From Dactylosporangium roseum (GTDB taxonomy: Bacteria; Actinomycetota; Actinomycetes; Mycobacteriales; Micromonosporaceae), in contig NZ_CP073721.1 in assembly GCF_025264685.1 (NCBI RefSeq), positions 983,001 to 1,047,000 of the forward strand: DNA of 64,000 nt, given 5' to 3'. Shown here one piece after another: positions 18,492-26,899 of the stretch. The notes beneath the pieces are model-generated. The model was not told where the DNA came from. It saw only the letters and a list, made by a program, of their open reading frames with translations, and did no database searches. How positions within the stretch are numbered: the stretch's first letter is position 1; the number at the start of each line of letters is the position of its first letter. A program made the position numbers and the translations under genes.

Positions 18492-19480
18492 CTGGTTCGA
18501 AGCGCGTCCTGCTCGCGAAGCCCCGTGGCTACTGTGCCGGTGTGGACCGTGCGGTCCAGACGGTGGAGGAGGCGTTGAAGCTTTACGGCGCGCCGATCTA
18601 CGTCCGCAAGGAGATCGTGCACAACAAGCACGTGGTCAGCACGCTACAGGCCAAGGGCGCAATCTTCGTCGAGGAGAACGAGCAGGTGCCGGAGGGTGCC
18701 ACGGTGGTGTTCTCCGCTCACGGCGTCGCGCCTGAGGTGCACGAGCAGGCCAAGGCCCGCTCGCTCAAGGCGATCGACGCGACCTGCCCACTGGTCACCA
18801 AGGTCCACCAGGAGGCCCGCCGGTTCGCTGCCGACGACTACGACATCCTGCTCATCGGGCACGAGGGGCACGAAGAGGTCATCGGCACGACCGGTGAGGC
18901 CCCGGCGCGCATCCAGCTCGTCGACGGGCCGGACAGTGTCGACAAGGTCACTGTCCGTGACCAGTCCAAGGTGGTCTGGCTGTCGCAGACCACGCTTTCG
19001 GTGGACGAGACCCTCGAGACCGTGGCCCGGCTGAAGAAGAAGCTGCCGCTGCTGATGTCGCCGCCGAGCGACGACATCTGCTACGCGACTTCCAACCGGC
19101 AGGACGCCGTCAAGGCCATGGCGCCCCAGTGCGATGTCGTGCTGGTCATCGGCTCGCAGAACTCCTCCAATTCGCAGCGCCTGCGCGAGGTCGCTGTCGA
19201 CGCGGGTGCCAGGGCGGGCTACTTGATCGACTTCGCCAGTGAGATCCAGGAAGAGTGGTTGGCCGGGGCGACCACGATCGGCGTCACGTCGGGTGCCTCA
19301 GTGCCGGACGAGTTGGTGATGGAGGTGCTCGACTTCCTGGCCGAGCGCGACTTCACCGACGTCGCCGAGATCACCACGGCGCAGGAGAAGCTCGTCTTCT
19401 CGCTGCCGCAGGAGCTCAAGCGAGACATGAAGGCCAGCACCGCAGCCCGTGCCGCAGAGGTCGCCAAGACGTTGGGCTGA
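18488..19480 (+). CDS. ispH: 4-hydroxy-3-methylbut-2-enyl diphosphate reductase
   Basis: A 330-residue [4Fe-4S] enzyme, the last step of the MEP pathway, converting HMBPP to IPP and DMAPP. Cluster ligands are Cys16 (GYCAGV), Cys100 (DATCPLV) and Cys198 ([11 protein letters not shown]). The proton-relay Glu lies in EGHEEVIG near 129, and the [10 protein letters not shown] stretch binds the diphosphate. The GTG start overlaps the stop of the truncated permease (GTGA), so a promoter inside the permease remnant or read-through must supply transcription. The product feeds the prenyltransferase encoded at 0.9 kb. Confidence 0.96.
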   Translation: MTGSKRVLLAKPRGYCAGVDRAVQTVEEALKLYGAPIYVRKEIVHNKHVVSTLQAKGAIFVEENEQVPEGATVVFSAHGVAPEVHEQAKARSLKAIDATCPLVTKVHQEARRFAADDYDILLIGHEGHEEVIGTTGEAPARIQLVDGPDSVDKVTVRDQSKVVWLSQTTLSVDETLETVARLKKKLPLLMSPPSDDICYATSNRQDAVKAMAPQCDVVLVIGSQNSSNSQRLREVAVDAGARAGYLIDFASEIQEEWLAGATTIGVTSGASVPDELVMEVLDFLAERDFTDVAEITTAQEKLVFSLPQELKRDMKASTAARAAEVAKTLG

Positions 19481-19792
19481 GCGCGGAGGGCGTCGTCGTC
19501 GTGATCGAGGCTTCGCCGGCCCGGTGACGACACGCTACCTCGCCGATGCTGGACGGGTCGTCGGCCTGCTTGCCGCTCGGCGCCTTCCGGCTGGCCGCCT
19601 TGTCGGCGGTCTGCTGATCGAGCACGCCGGTTCGTATCGGTTCGGCCTGTTCCGGTACGACTCGACGACCCTGTGACGTTCCACCACGCTTGTCCGGATG
19701 GGCTGCGGTTCTTCCCGCGCTGATCCCGATGGCGACCGCATCGTCAAGGCTGGGCGTGCCGGACGATCTGGGTGGCACGAGAGTCGACACGG
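19481..19792. other. Intergenic region, no supported gene
   Basis: 312 bases between convergent genes. Short ORFs exist on both strands (for example a reverse frame reaching 124 residues that overlaps ispH), but none has a family match I recognise, a ribosome-binding site or consistent composition. I see no repeat or RNA gene here. Confidence 0.4.
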
Positions 19793-20182
19793 CTAGCGCG
19801 CGGTGGCGATCACGCTGATCGGCGGATCGCCGTGGCTGTACAGCGTGTCGACGACGATCTTCAGGCCGGGGTTGGCCCGGACGCGGTCGTACGCCCGAAG
19901 CTTGATCTGGTCGCGGTCGAAGTCGATTCGGTCCGGCTTGCCAGGCTGGAATCGCACCCAGGTCTCCTCGCCGATCATCGGCCCGGCGGTGCCGCGCAGC
20001 TTGACGTTGATCGACGCGACGAACGGCGCGGCGTCGTCGGGAAAGACGTTCACACGCACCGTGTACCGCGACGCGCGCGTGTTGCCGTGCGAGTCGACGT
20101 TCTGCAGGCCGAATTCGACGTGGGCGATCTCCCCGCGTGCGGTGATCGCGTTGGCGCCGGGTTTCCGGCCGAGTCCGAACAT
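19793..20182 (-). CDS. Hypothetical protein, 129 residues
   Basis: A small soluble protein starting MFGLGRKPG, with alternating β-strand-like segments (YTVRVNVFPDD, FVASINVKLRG, DQIKLRAYDRV) and an ending ISVIATAR. The layout resembles small actinobacterial β-rich proteins that begin MFG(L/F)xRKP, but I do not recognise a named family. ATG 20182 is preferred; the frame extends to a GTG at 20206. Codon use looks native. It lies beside the repeat-rich region at 20.2-21.0 kb, and no function can be assigned. Confidence 0.65.
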   Translation of the reverse strand: MFGLGRKPGANAITARGEIAHVEFGLQNVDSHGNTRASRYTVRVNVFPDDAAPFVASINVKLRGTAGPMIGEETWVRFQPGKPDRIDFDRDQIKLRAYDRVRANPGLKIVVDTLYSHGDPPISVIATAR

Positions 20183-20390
20183 GCCAGGGACGCTAGGGCG
20201 TGACACGTCGAATCGCGATCATGTGTGCGACACAGTCGAGTACGTCGCCCGACATCGCTTGCAAGCCAGAACCGAATGCTCAGGTCGATTGCCGCCAAGC
20301 CCGAGCTGGTCGTGGAGTTTTCCGGTTGGCAGAGGGCAGGACCGCGGAGTTCAGCCGTGCGGTCGTCTGTCCACCCCGGTGCTGCGCTAC

Positions 20391-20645
20391 GGGTGGGTGT
20401 CTGTCGCTCGCGGTCGCCCCTGGCCCGGGACGGCGCGTTCCGGCCCGGGCGACTCCATGATCATGGGAAAGATGTGGCTGCCCCGATAGCCACATCTTTC
20501 CCATGATCATGAGATCGAGCGGCATGGCGGCGGATTGTGCCGGAACGCGCCGCCGGCACGCCTCGGCGACGACGCCCTGCGCCCGAATTGTCGGCCTTGG
20601 TCGGGTTGATCAGTGGCTGTCGGGCCGCACTTCGAGGCCTTGTGC
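20391..20645. repeat. Dispersed palindromic repeat, family 1, copy a
   Basis: The core is a perfect inverted repeat with 24-nt arms (20456-20479 and 20488-20511) and an 8-nt loop, reading CATGATCATGGGAAAGATGT and onward. The left flank (20391-20455) and right flank (20512 to about 20645) match flanks of the second copy at 42.7-43.1 kb, including GACGGCGCGTTCCGG, CCCGAATTGT and GGGTTGAT segments. Short ORFs within are by-products of the repeat. It is probably a non-coding dispersed element. Confidence 0.8.
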
Positions 20646-21089
20646 CAGAGGAACCAGAGGACTCCACGATCAGCCTCGATCAATCGTCGCCTATACGGTG
20701 ATTTATCCGATAAATCGGGCACAAACGTGATGGCCATGGCGACGACGTGAGCCTCACGGCAGGCTTTCCGTGGTCAGCGCGCGGTGGTGGGCGTTCCAGT
20801 GCTAAGGGTCTGCGAGAGTGGGCGTCCCCGGTGTTGAGGGTCTGCGATGGTGGGCGTTCCCGGTGGTGGGGTTGAGCTTGCAGGGCTATCCGGTGCCGGT
20901 GGGCCTGTGGTGCCGGGGCTTGCTGCGTCGGCCGGCTCGCGGTGCCTGGTGAGCGGAGAAACAGTCTGCGGCTGGACGCTGGGGCGGGTTGCGCACCAGC
21001 CGGAAGGCCGCCGCCCGTGACGTCGCCGCCGCGAAGAGGAGCGGAGGCAGCGGGAGGTGGGAAGCGAAGAGGACGCGAACAGGGCGGCG
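20646..21089. other. Intergenic region with short tandem repeats
   Basis: Together with the family 1 element this makes nearly 900 bases without a credible gene. It contains a three-copy imperfect tandem array at 20787-20878. Forward ORFs of 85-125 residues overlap the rmuC 3' end but have no recognisable content. Confidence 0.45.
20787..20878. repeat. Imperfect tandem repeat, period 31-32 nt
   Basis: Three units start at 20787, 20818 and 20850, each beginning GTGGGCGT(T/C)CC; the first two share AGGGTCTGCGA. The third unit diverges after GGTGGTGGGGTTGAG. Confidence 0.6.
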
Positions 21090-22274
21090 CTACTGGGGAG
21101 GTTCCTCGCGCAGGGCGGCCAGCAGGAGAGCCTCGTATTCGCTGTCGACCAGCTCCGGGGACTGGAGGTTGCGCGGGGCGACCTCGACCTGGGACGGAGC
21201 CGGGAGGTCGTCGGAGCTGATGCCCAGCTCGGCCAGCTTGCGGGCGCTCACCAGCACCCGGGACTCCAGCGAGCCGACCGCCCGGTTGTACGAGGTCACG
21301 GCGCCGCTCAGCGCCGTGCCGACCTTTGCCAGGTGGTCGCCCATTGTGGACAGTCGCGCGTAGAGTTCACGGCCCGTGCGATGGACGGCCAGAGCGTTGT
21401 GCGCCAGTGACTCCTGCCGCCAGCCGTAGGCGATCGTGCGCAGCAGGGCCACCAGCGTCGCCGGGGTCGCGAGGACCACGTTGCGGGCGAACGCGTGCTC
21501 CAACAGCGCTGGGTCACGCTGCAGGGCGGCGTCGAGGAAGGTGTCCGCCGGCACGAACAGTACGACGAACTCCGGCGCCGGCTCGAACGCCGCCCAGTAG
21601 GCCTTGCCGGCCAGCGCGTCGACGTGCGCCCGCAGGTGCTTGGCGTGCTGCTTCAGCGCGGTGTTGCGCGCCGCCTCGTCACGGGCCTCCATCGCCGACA
21701 GGTAGCCCTCCAGCGGCGCCTTCGCGTCCACGACCACCTGACGTCCACCGTGCAGCCGCACCACGAGGTCGGGGCGCTGCGCGCCGCCGTCGGTCGCGGC
21801 GGTCACCTGCTCCTCGAAGTCGCAGTGCTCCAGCATGCCCGCGGCCTCGACGATCCGCCGGAGCTGGTGCTCACCCCACCGGCCGCGGACCTGGGGTGTG
21901 CGCAGCGCGCTGACGAGTTGCCGGGTCTCGGTGCGCAGCTCGCCGGAGACCTGGTGCATGGCGCGGACCTGCTCCCGCAGCGACTCGTAGGCACCGACCC
22001 GGTCCCGCTCGAGCTCGGCGACCCGTCGCTCGTAGCGCTGGAGCGTCTCGTGCAGCGGCGCGACGGCATCGGCGACCGCGTCCTGCGTCTGCGCCCGGGC
22101 CTCGAACGTCAGCGCGCGCAGCGAGCTCTCCAGTCTCGCCTCGCCGTCCCGCGTCGCCTGCAGGGTGGCCTCCAGCTTGGCCCGCTCGACCGCGGAGCGC
22201 GAGCGGGCGGCGAACCAGCCGAGGGCGGCACCGACGACAAGACCGACGAGGACGAGGAGGAGTTCCACGCTCAT
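21090..22274 (-). CDS. rmuC: DNA recombination protein RmuC
   Basis: A 394-residue protein with one N-terminal membrane segment (MSVELLLVLVGLVVGAALGW), a coiled coil (about 30-130) and the RmuC core (about 140-340) with RGRWGEHQLRRIVE, RPDLVVRL and the nuclease-like VVDAKAPLEGYL, followed by LFVPADTFLDAA. RmuC limits inversions at short repeats in E. coli; biochemical activity is poorly known. ATG 22274 or 22280 (MLMSVE) is the start. It is divergent from the next gene, only 42 bp away, so the promoters must overlap. Confidence 0.92.
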   Translation of the reverse strand: MSVELLLVLVGLVVGAALGWFAARSRSAVERAKLEATLQATRDGEARLESSLRALTFEARAQTQDAVADAVAPLHETLQRYERRVAELERDRVGAYESLREQVRAMHQVSGELRTETRQLVSALRTPQVRGRWGEHQLRRIVEAAGMLEHCDFEEQVTAATDGGAQRPDLVVRLHGGRQVVVDAKAPLEGYLSAMEARDEAARNTALKQHAKHLRAHVDALAGKAYWAAFEPAPEFVVLFVPADTFLDAALQRDPALLEHAFARNVVLATPATLVALLRTIAYGWRQESLAHNALAVHRTGRELYARLSTMGDHLAKVGTALSGAVTSYNRAVGSLESRVLVSARKLAELGISSDDLPAPSQVEVAPRNLQSPELVDSEYEALLLAALREEPPQ

Positions 22275-22316
22275 CAGCATGCCGTAGGGGTACGACAGAA
22301 ACGGTACCGTCGAAGC

Positions 22317-23087
22317 ATGAGTACCTGGATCGTCGTCGCCGTCGTCGTCGTCATCGCCGTCGGGCTGGTGGCCGTGGTCGGCAACGGGCGCAAGAAGCGG
22401 GCTGCACAGGAGCTCGCCGACGCTCGCGAGGACGCACTGCGCTGGTATGAGCGCCTCGGCGGGCAGGTGATGAATCTCTCCGGTGACGCGCCGGCGGTCA
22501 AGCAGGCTCTGGTCGACGCCGGGGAGCGGTACAACGCGGCCGGCTCGCAGCTCGAGCGGGCCACCTCCGCCAAGCAGTACGAGCTGGCCCGCGAGACCGC
22601 GCTGGAGGGCCTCGCCTACGTCCGTGCCGCCCGCGTGGCCATGGGCATCGATCCGGGACCGGACCTGCCGTCGCTGGCCGGTTCGCGGGCCGGGCAGATC
22701 ACCAAGGAGCGCGAGGTCGACGTGCAGGGCCACACGTTCCGGGCCAGCCCGACGCCCGGCAACTCGACGCCCTACTACTACCCGGGCGGCCGGGTCGCCG
22801 GTCGTGGCGTCCCCGCCGGCTGGTATTCCGAGCCGTGGTGGAAGACCGCGCTGGTGGCAGGTGCCTGGGGTGTCGGCTCACTGCTCGTCTTCGACGCCCT
22901 GTTCAGTCCGGCGTGGGGCGACACCGGCTACGACGCCGGCTTTGGCCAGGGCTATGACCAGGGCCTCGACCAGGGCTTCGATCAGGGCAACGGCGCCGGC
23001 GGGGACTTCGGCGGCGACGGTGGTGACTACGGCTACGCGGGGTTCGGCGACGCAGGGGACTTCGGCGACTTCGGCGGGGACTTCTAG
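22317..23087 (+). CDS. DUF1542-type membrane protein with Gly/Asp/Gln-rich tail
   Basis: A 256-residue protein. Residues about 5-22 form an N-terminal membrane segment. A helical region (about 28-110, RKKRAAQELADAREDALRWYERLGGQV) contains the repeated Ala/Glu helices of the DUF1542 assignment. A second hydrophobic segment is near 175-200, and the tail (about 205-256) is rich in GYDQG, GFDQG and GDFGGD repeats. Function unknown; the tail looks disordered. The family assignment is from memory of Micromonosporaceae annotation and is moderate. Confidence 0.7.
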   Translation: MSTWIVVAVVVVIAVGLVAVVGNGRKKRAAQELADAREDALRWYERLGGQVMNLSGDAPAVKQALVDAGERYNAAGSQLERATSAKQYELARETALEGLAYVRAARVAMGIDPGPDLPSLAGSRAGQITKEREVDVQGHTFRASPTPGNSTPYYYPGGRVAGRGVPAGWYSEPWWKTALVAGAWGVGSLLVFDALFSPAWGDTGYDAGFGQGYDQGLDQGFDQGNGAGGDFGGDGGDYGYAGFGDAGDFGDFGGDF

Positions 23088-23142
23088 CGCCTGTCGCACA
23101 ACCGGGGTCGGGCCGCGGCGGTCCCAGCCATGAAACAGGCGC

Positions 23143-24933
23143 TCAGTAGCGGTGTGTGCCCAGCGTCCCCCGCAGGGCACCCTCGGCGAGGGACAGGTCG
23201 GAGGCGGCCGCCCGGGCGAAGGGACTGCTGGCACCGAGGAGCTGGGCGTAGACCGACTGCGCCGCACGGTATTCGGTGATCGCCTCGTCCAGCCGGCCCA
23301 GGTCGTGGAGCACGCTGGCGAGCCGGTGCCGGGACACGGCGGTGTCGAGGTGGATCGGCCCGAGCAGCCGCAGCCGGCTGCCGAGGACGGCCCGGTGCTC
23401 GCCCTCGGCCTCGCCGAGCCGGCCGGCGTGGTGCAGGGCCGAGGCCAGCAGGCTGCGGCTCATCAGCGTGTCCCGGTGCTCGGGGCCCAGGAGCCGCGCG
23501 CGGGCCTGCATGACCGTGCTGTGCTCGTCGATGGCCCGGTCCAGCTCGCCCATGTCCTGATAGACCTTGGCGAGGTTGCTCCGGCTGATCAGCGTCTCCT
23601 GGTGGTTGGCGCCCAGGACGCGGGTGCGCGACTCGAGGACCCGCTGGTGCTCGGCCTCGGACCGGGTCAGGTCGCCGAGCTGGTGGTAGATCGTCGCCAG
23701 GTGGCTGCGGCTGGTCAGCGTGTCCGGGTGGCCCTCGCCGAGGATGCGCATGCGGGCGGTCAGCACCTCGTCGCACTCGACCAGCGCCTCGGCCAGCCGG
23801 TCGAGGTCGCGCAGCACGGTGGCGTGCTGGTCGCGGGCGGTCAGCGTGTCGGGGTGGTCCCAGCCGAGGGCGTGTGCGCGGGCGTCGACGATCTCACGGT
23901 ACGCCGCCTCGGCCTCCTGTAGCTGGCCGCGCCAGTGTAGGTCGGTGGCGCGCTGCCAGGTCGCGGAGTCGTCGTAGACGTGGGGCGCGGGGGAGGGGCG
24001 GCGCCGCGGCTCGGGCGTCGGCCAGTCGACCGGGTCGGGCTCCGGCTGGTCGACCGGCTGCCCGTAGACGGTGGAGCTGGTCGCAAACGTGGGCACGCCG
24101 TAGTCGTCGAGGTGGCTCGGCTGCTGTGTGGGTATCGGCGGCGGGTGCTGGACGGGGCGGGTCGGGATGCGCACCGGCTGGGGCTCGAACGGCTCGTCGG
24201 GCTCCTCGACGAAGGAGACGATGTCGGGCACCTCGATCGGCGACTCGAGTGCCCGGCGGCGCAGCTCACGCTTGAGCGAGACGATCGCGTCGGAGATGCA
24301 GTCGGAGGGGTCGCCGAGCCGCCAGGCGACGGCCGCGACCGGCCGGTCGAGTAGCGTGCCGAGCTGCCGCACCGAGGACAGGATCGACTCGTCGGGTGCC
24401 GCGTTGACGATGACCAGAGCGGCCTGGAACGGCGCGGTGGGCCCGACCAGCAGCGCCTGGTAGGTGGCCTGCATCCGGGAGATGGAGAAGCCGGTGCCGG
24501 CCCGGACGTCGACGATGATGTGCAGCTCGGACATCGCGATCGGGCCGAGGAAGTAGCCGAACACCGGCTGGAGCTGCTGCCCCTGGCGCCCGGCCGCCTC
24601 GTAGAGCGCGGCGTTGGCGCCCTCGTGGTAGGCGATGGCCTGCGGCGCGTGGCCGCGGATGAGCTGGACGAACCGGTCGTAGGCGCCCTCCGCGTCGCCC
24701 TCCTGCTGGGCCTTGCCCGCGGACGCGAGCCGCTCCTCGCGATCGCCGGAGCGCACCACGACGGCACCGCCGGACAGCCCCGCGAGCCCGACGAGCACGC
24801 CGGCCGCGACCAGGGCGGCGGCACCGGCGGTGCTGCGGAACTGCACGGTCGTGAGAACACCCAGGCCGACCAGTGTGAACCCGACGAACACGACGGTGAA
24901 TCGGGTCTGGCTACTCCATCGTCCGCCAGTCAT
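23143..24933 (-). CDS. Membrane-anchored tetratricopeptide repeat protein
   Basis: A 596-residue protein with two adjacent membrane helices (about 10-29 and 35-58), a globular region (about 65-235) with no clear family, a Pro-rich linker (about 245-325), and at least five TPR units of about 42 residues (about 330-570) of the kinesin-light-chain/NB-ARC-associated type, marked by repeated LGxxHxDTLxSRxxLA. The repeats probably bind protein partners. ATG 24933 is preferred over upstream ATGs because GAGGA lies just before it. Convergent with the DUF1542-type gene. Role unknown. Confidence 0.8.
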   Translation of the reverse strand: MTGGRWSSQTRFTVVFVGFTLVGLGVLTTVQFRSTAGAAALVAAGVLVGLAGLSGGAVVVRSGDREERLASAGKAQQEGDAEGAYDRFVQLIRGHAPQAIAYHEGANAALYEAAGRQGQQLQPVFGYFLGPIAMSELHIIVDVRAGTGFSISRMQATYQALLVGPTAPFQAALVIVNAAPDESILSSVRQLGTLLDRPVAAVAWRLGDPSDCISDAIVSLKRELRRRALESPIEVPDIVSFVEEPDEPFEPQPVRIPTRPVQHPPPIPTQQPSHLDDYGVPTFATSSTVYGQPVDQPEPDPVDWPTPEPRRRPSPAPHVYDDSATWQRATDLHWRGQLQEAEAAYREIVDARAHALGWDHPDTLTARDQHATVLRDLDRLAEALVECDEVLTARMRILGEGHPDTLTSRSHLATIYHQLGDLTRSEAEHQRVLESRTRVLGANHQETLISRSNLAKVYQDMGELDRAIDEHSTVMQARARLLGPEHRDTLMSRSLLASALHHAGRLGEAEGEHRAVLGSRLRLLGPIHLDTAVSRHRLASVLHDLGRLDEAITEYRAAQSVYAQLLGASSPFARAAASDLSLAEGALRGTLGTHRY

Positions 24934-25093
24934 CGGTCCTCTTCTGCGCGATGTTGCCATCACTGCGGGCGACAAGCCCAGATCCGTAGCGTGACGAGAA
25001 TCTTCCCACGAACCAACCAGTCCACGATAGATCGACCGCGTGAACCTCGCCATTCATCCGCGGGCGGACTCAGAACTGTCAATTACCTGACAA

Positions 25094-26899
25094 TCAAAGG
25101 AGTGAATCACGCCATTGTGTGTGCAGTTCGGCGTAATGCCCGCCGCCCCGGATGAGTGACGACGGCGGCCCGTCCTCCACGATCCGGCCGTCGCCGAGGA
25201 CGAGCACCCGGTCGGCGATCTCCACCGTAGACAGCCGATGTGCGATCACCAGCGCCGTGCGTGACGCCAGGATCGTGCGCAGCGCCTCCTGCACCAGTCG
25301 CTCCGACGGGATGTCCAGCGACGAGGTCGCCTCGTCGAGGATCAGCACCGCCGGGTCGGCCAGGAACGCCCGGGCGAAGGCGACGAGCTGCCGCTGCCCA
25401 GCCGACAGACGGCCGCCGCGCTTCCGCACGTCGGTGTCGTAGCCGTCGGGCAGCGCGCGGATGAAGGCGTCCGCGCCGATCGCCGTGGCCGCGGCCTCGA
25501 TCTCGGCACGTGACGCACCCGGGCGGCCGAAGCCGATGTTCGACGCCACGGTGCCGGAGAACAGGTAGTTCTCCTGCGTCACCATCACCACGGCCCGGCG
25601 CAGGTCGTCCTCGGTCAACGACCGCAGGTCGACGCCGTCGAGCAGGACCGCGCCGGACGTGGGGTCGTAGAAGCGCGCCACGAGCTTGGCGATCGTGGAC
25701 TTTCCGGCGCCGGTCGCGCCGACCAGGGCGACCGTCTGCCCGGCCGGCACGTGCAGGTCCAGGCCGGGCAGCACCACGGACGAGGGGCGATACGCGAACG
25801 ACACCCGGTCGAAGGTCAGCTCGCCGCGCGCCTCGGGCAACGGCACCGGCCGGGTGGGCTCGGGGACCGCGGGCGCCTCGTCGAGTACCGCTGCCAGCTT
25901 TTCCAACGCCGCGGTCGCGGACTGCAACGTGTTGTAGAACTGCGCCAGCTCCTGCATCGGCTCGTAGAACCGGCGCAGATAGAGCAGGAACGCGGCGAGG
26001 ACCCCGACCTCGGTGTGGCCGTGCAGGACCCGCCAGCCGCCGTAAGTGAGCACGACGCCGATCGATACGTTGCCGATCACCTTGATGGCGGGCGAATAGA
26101 TCGCGGCGAGCCGCTGCGCGGTCAGGCTGGCCTGCCGGTAGTCGTGGTTCACCACGGCGAAGATCTCGTCGTTGCGCCGCTCCCGGCGAAACGCCTGGAC
26201 GGCGCGGACCCCGCCGAGCGACTCCACGAAGTGGATGATGACCAGCGCGATCGTCTCCCGCGTGCGGCGGTACGCGCGGGCACTCGCGCGCTGGAACCAG
26301 CGCGACAGCCACACCAGGAACGGGAACGACGCGAGCGTCACCAGCGCCAGCGGCGGGTCGAGCCACAGCAGGATCCCGGCGACCGAGAGCACCGAGAGCC
26401 CGGCGAGCACCAGGTCGTCGAGCGCGCCGTCGGTCAGCTCCGCGATGTTGTCGACGTCGCTGGTGAGCCGCGCGATGACCCGGCCCGAGGTGAACCGTTC
26501 GTGGAAGCCGATCGACAGCCGCTGCACGTGGTTGTACACGCGGGTGCGCAGGTCGAGCAGCACGGCGTTGCCGACCCGTCCGGACGTCGCCAGGAACCAG
26601 CGGCGGGCCAGGAACTCCGCCGCCGTGGCGACGCCGAAGAGCACCGCGACCTCGATGAGCACCGTCGGATCGCTCCGGCCGTCGGCGAGCGGCGGGATGC
26701 CGTGGTCGATGCCCAGCTTCACCAGATACGGCCCCGCCATCCCCGCGAAGTTCTGGGCGAGCAGCAGAAGAACAAGGACCAGGATCCGGCCACGGTACGG
26801 CCTGAGCAGTGACCCGAGCAGCCGCCGGCTGGCGACGCGCACGGTCGGGTCGGGCTCGTCGGTCGCGGTGCCGCGCCACCGCTGCACGTCAATGGCCAC
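25094..26899 (-). CDS. ABC exporter half-transporter with the consensus catalytic site
   Basis: A 601-residue type IV (ABCB-like) half-transporter: six membrane helices in about 30-310, then a nucleotide-binding domain with Walker A GATGAGKST, signature LSAGQRQ, Walker B VLILDEATSSLD with the catalytic Glu, and H-loop AHRLST. It overlaps its partner gene by 11 bp, so the two should form a heterodimeric exporter of the BmrCD/TM287-288 type. The substrate (drug, lipid or peptide) cannot be told from sequence. GTG start. Confidence 0.93.
   Translation of the reverse strand: MAIDVQRWRGTATDEPDPTVRVASRRLLGSLLRPYRGRILVLVLLLLAQNFAGMAGPYLVKLGIDHGIPPLADGRSDPTVLIEVAVLFGVATAAEFLARRWFLATSGRVGNAVLLDLRTRVYNHVQRLSIGFHERFTSGRVIARLTSDVDNIAELTDGALDDLVLAGLSVLSVAGILLWLDPPLALVTLASFPFLVWLSRWFQRASARAYRRTRETIALVIIHFVESLGGVRAVQAFRRERRNDEIFAVVNHDYRQASLTAQRLAAIYSPAIKVIGNVSIGVVLTYGGWRVLHGHTEVGVLAAFLLYLRRFYEPMQELAQFYNTLQSATAALEKLAAVLDEAPAVPEPTRPVPLPEARGELTFDRVSFAYRPSSVVLPGLDLHVPAGQTVALVGATGAGKSTIAKLVARFYDPTSGAVLLDGVDLRSLTEDDLRRAVVMVTQENYLFSGTVASNIGFGRPGASRAEIEAAATAIGADAFIRALPDGYDTDVRKRGGRLSAGQRQLVAFARAFLADPAVLILDEATSSLDIPSERLVQEALRTILASRTALVIAHRLSTVEIADRVLVLGDGRIVEDGPPSSLIRGGGHYAELHTQWRDSLL

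Noticed and set aside
19416-19790. 124-residue reverse ORF downstream of ispH
   Set aside because: No recognised motif, no clear ribosome-binding site, and it overlaps the ispH 3' end. Not enough to call a gene.
20280-20525. Short ORFs beginning MIMGK or containing HDHGVARAGTRRPG within the palindromic repeats
   Set aside because: They arise from the repeat on both strands, recur at 42.6-43.1 kb in several frames, and have no ribosome-binding site.
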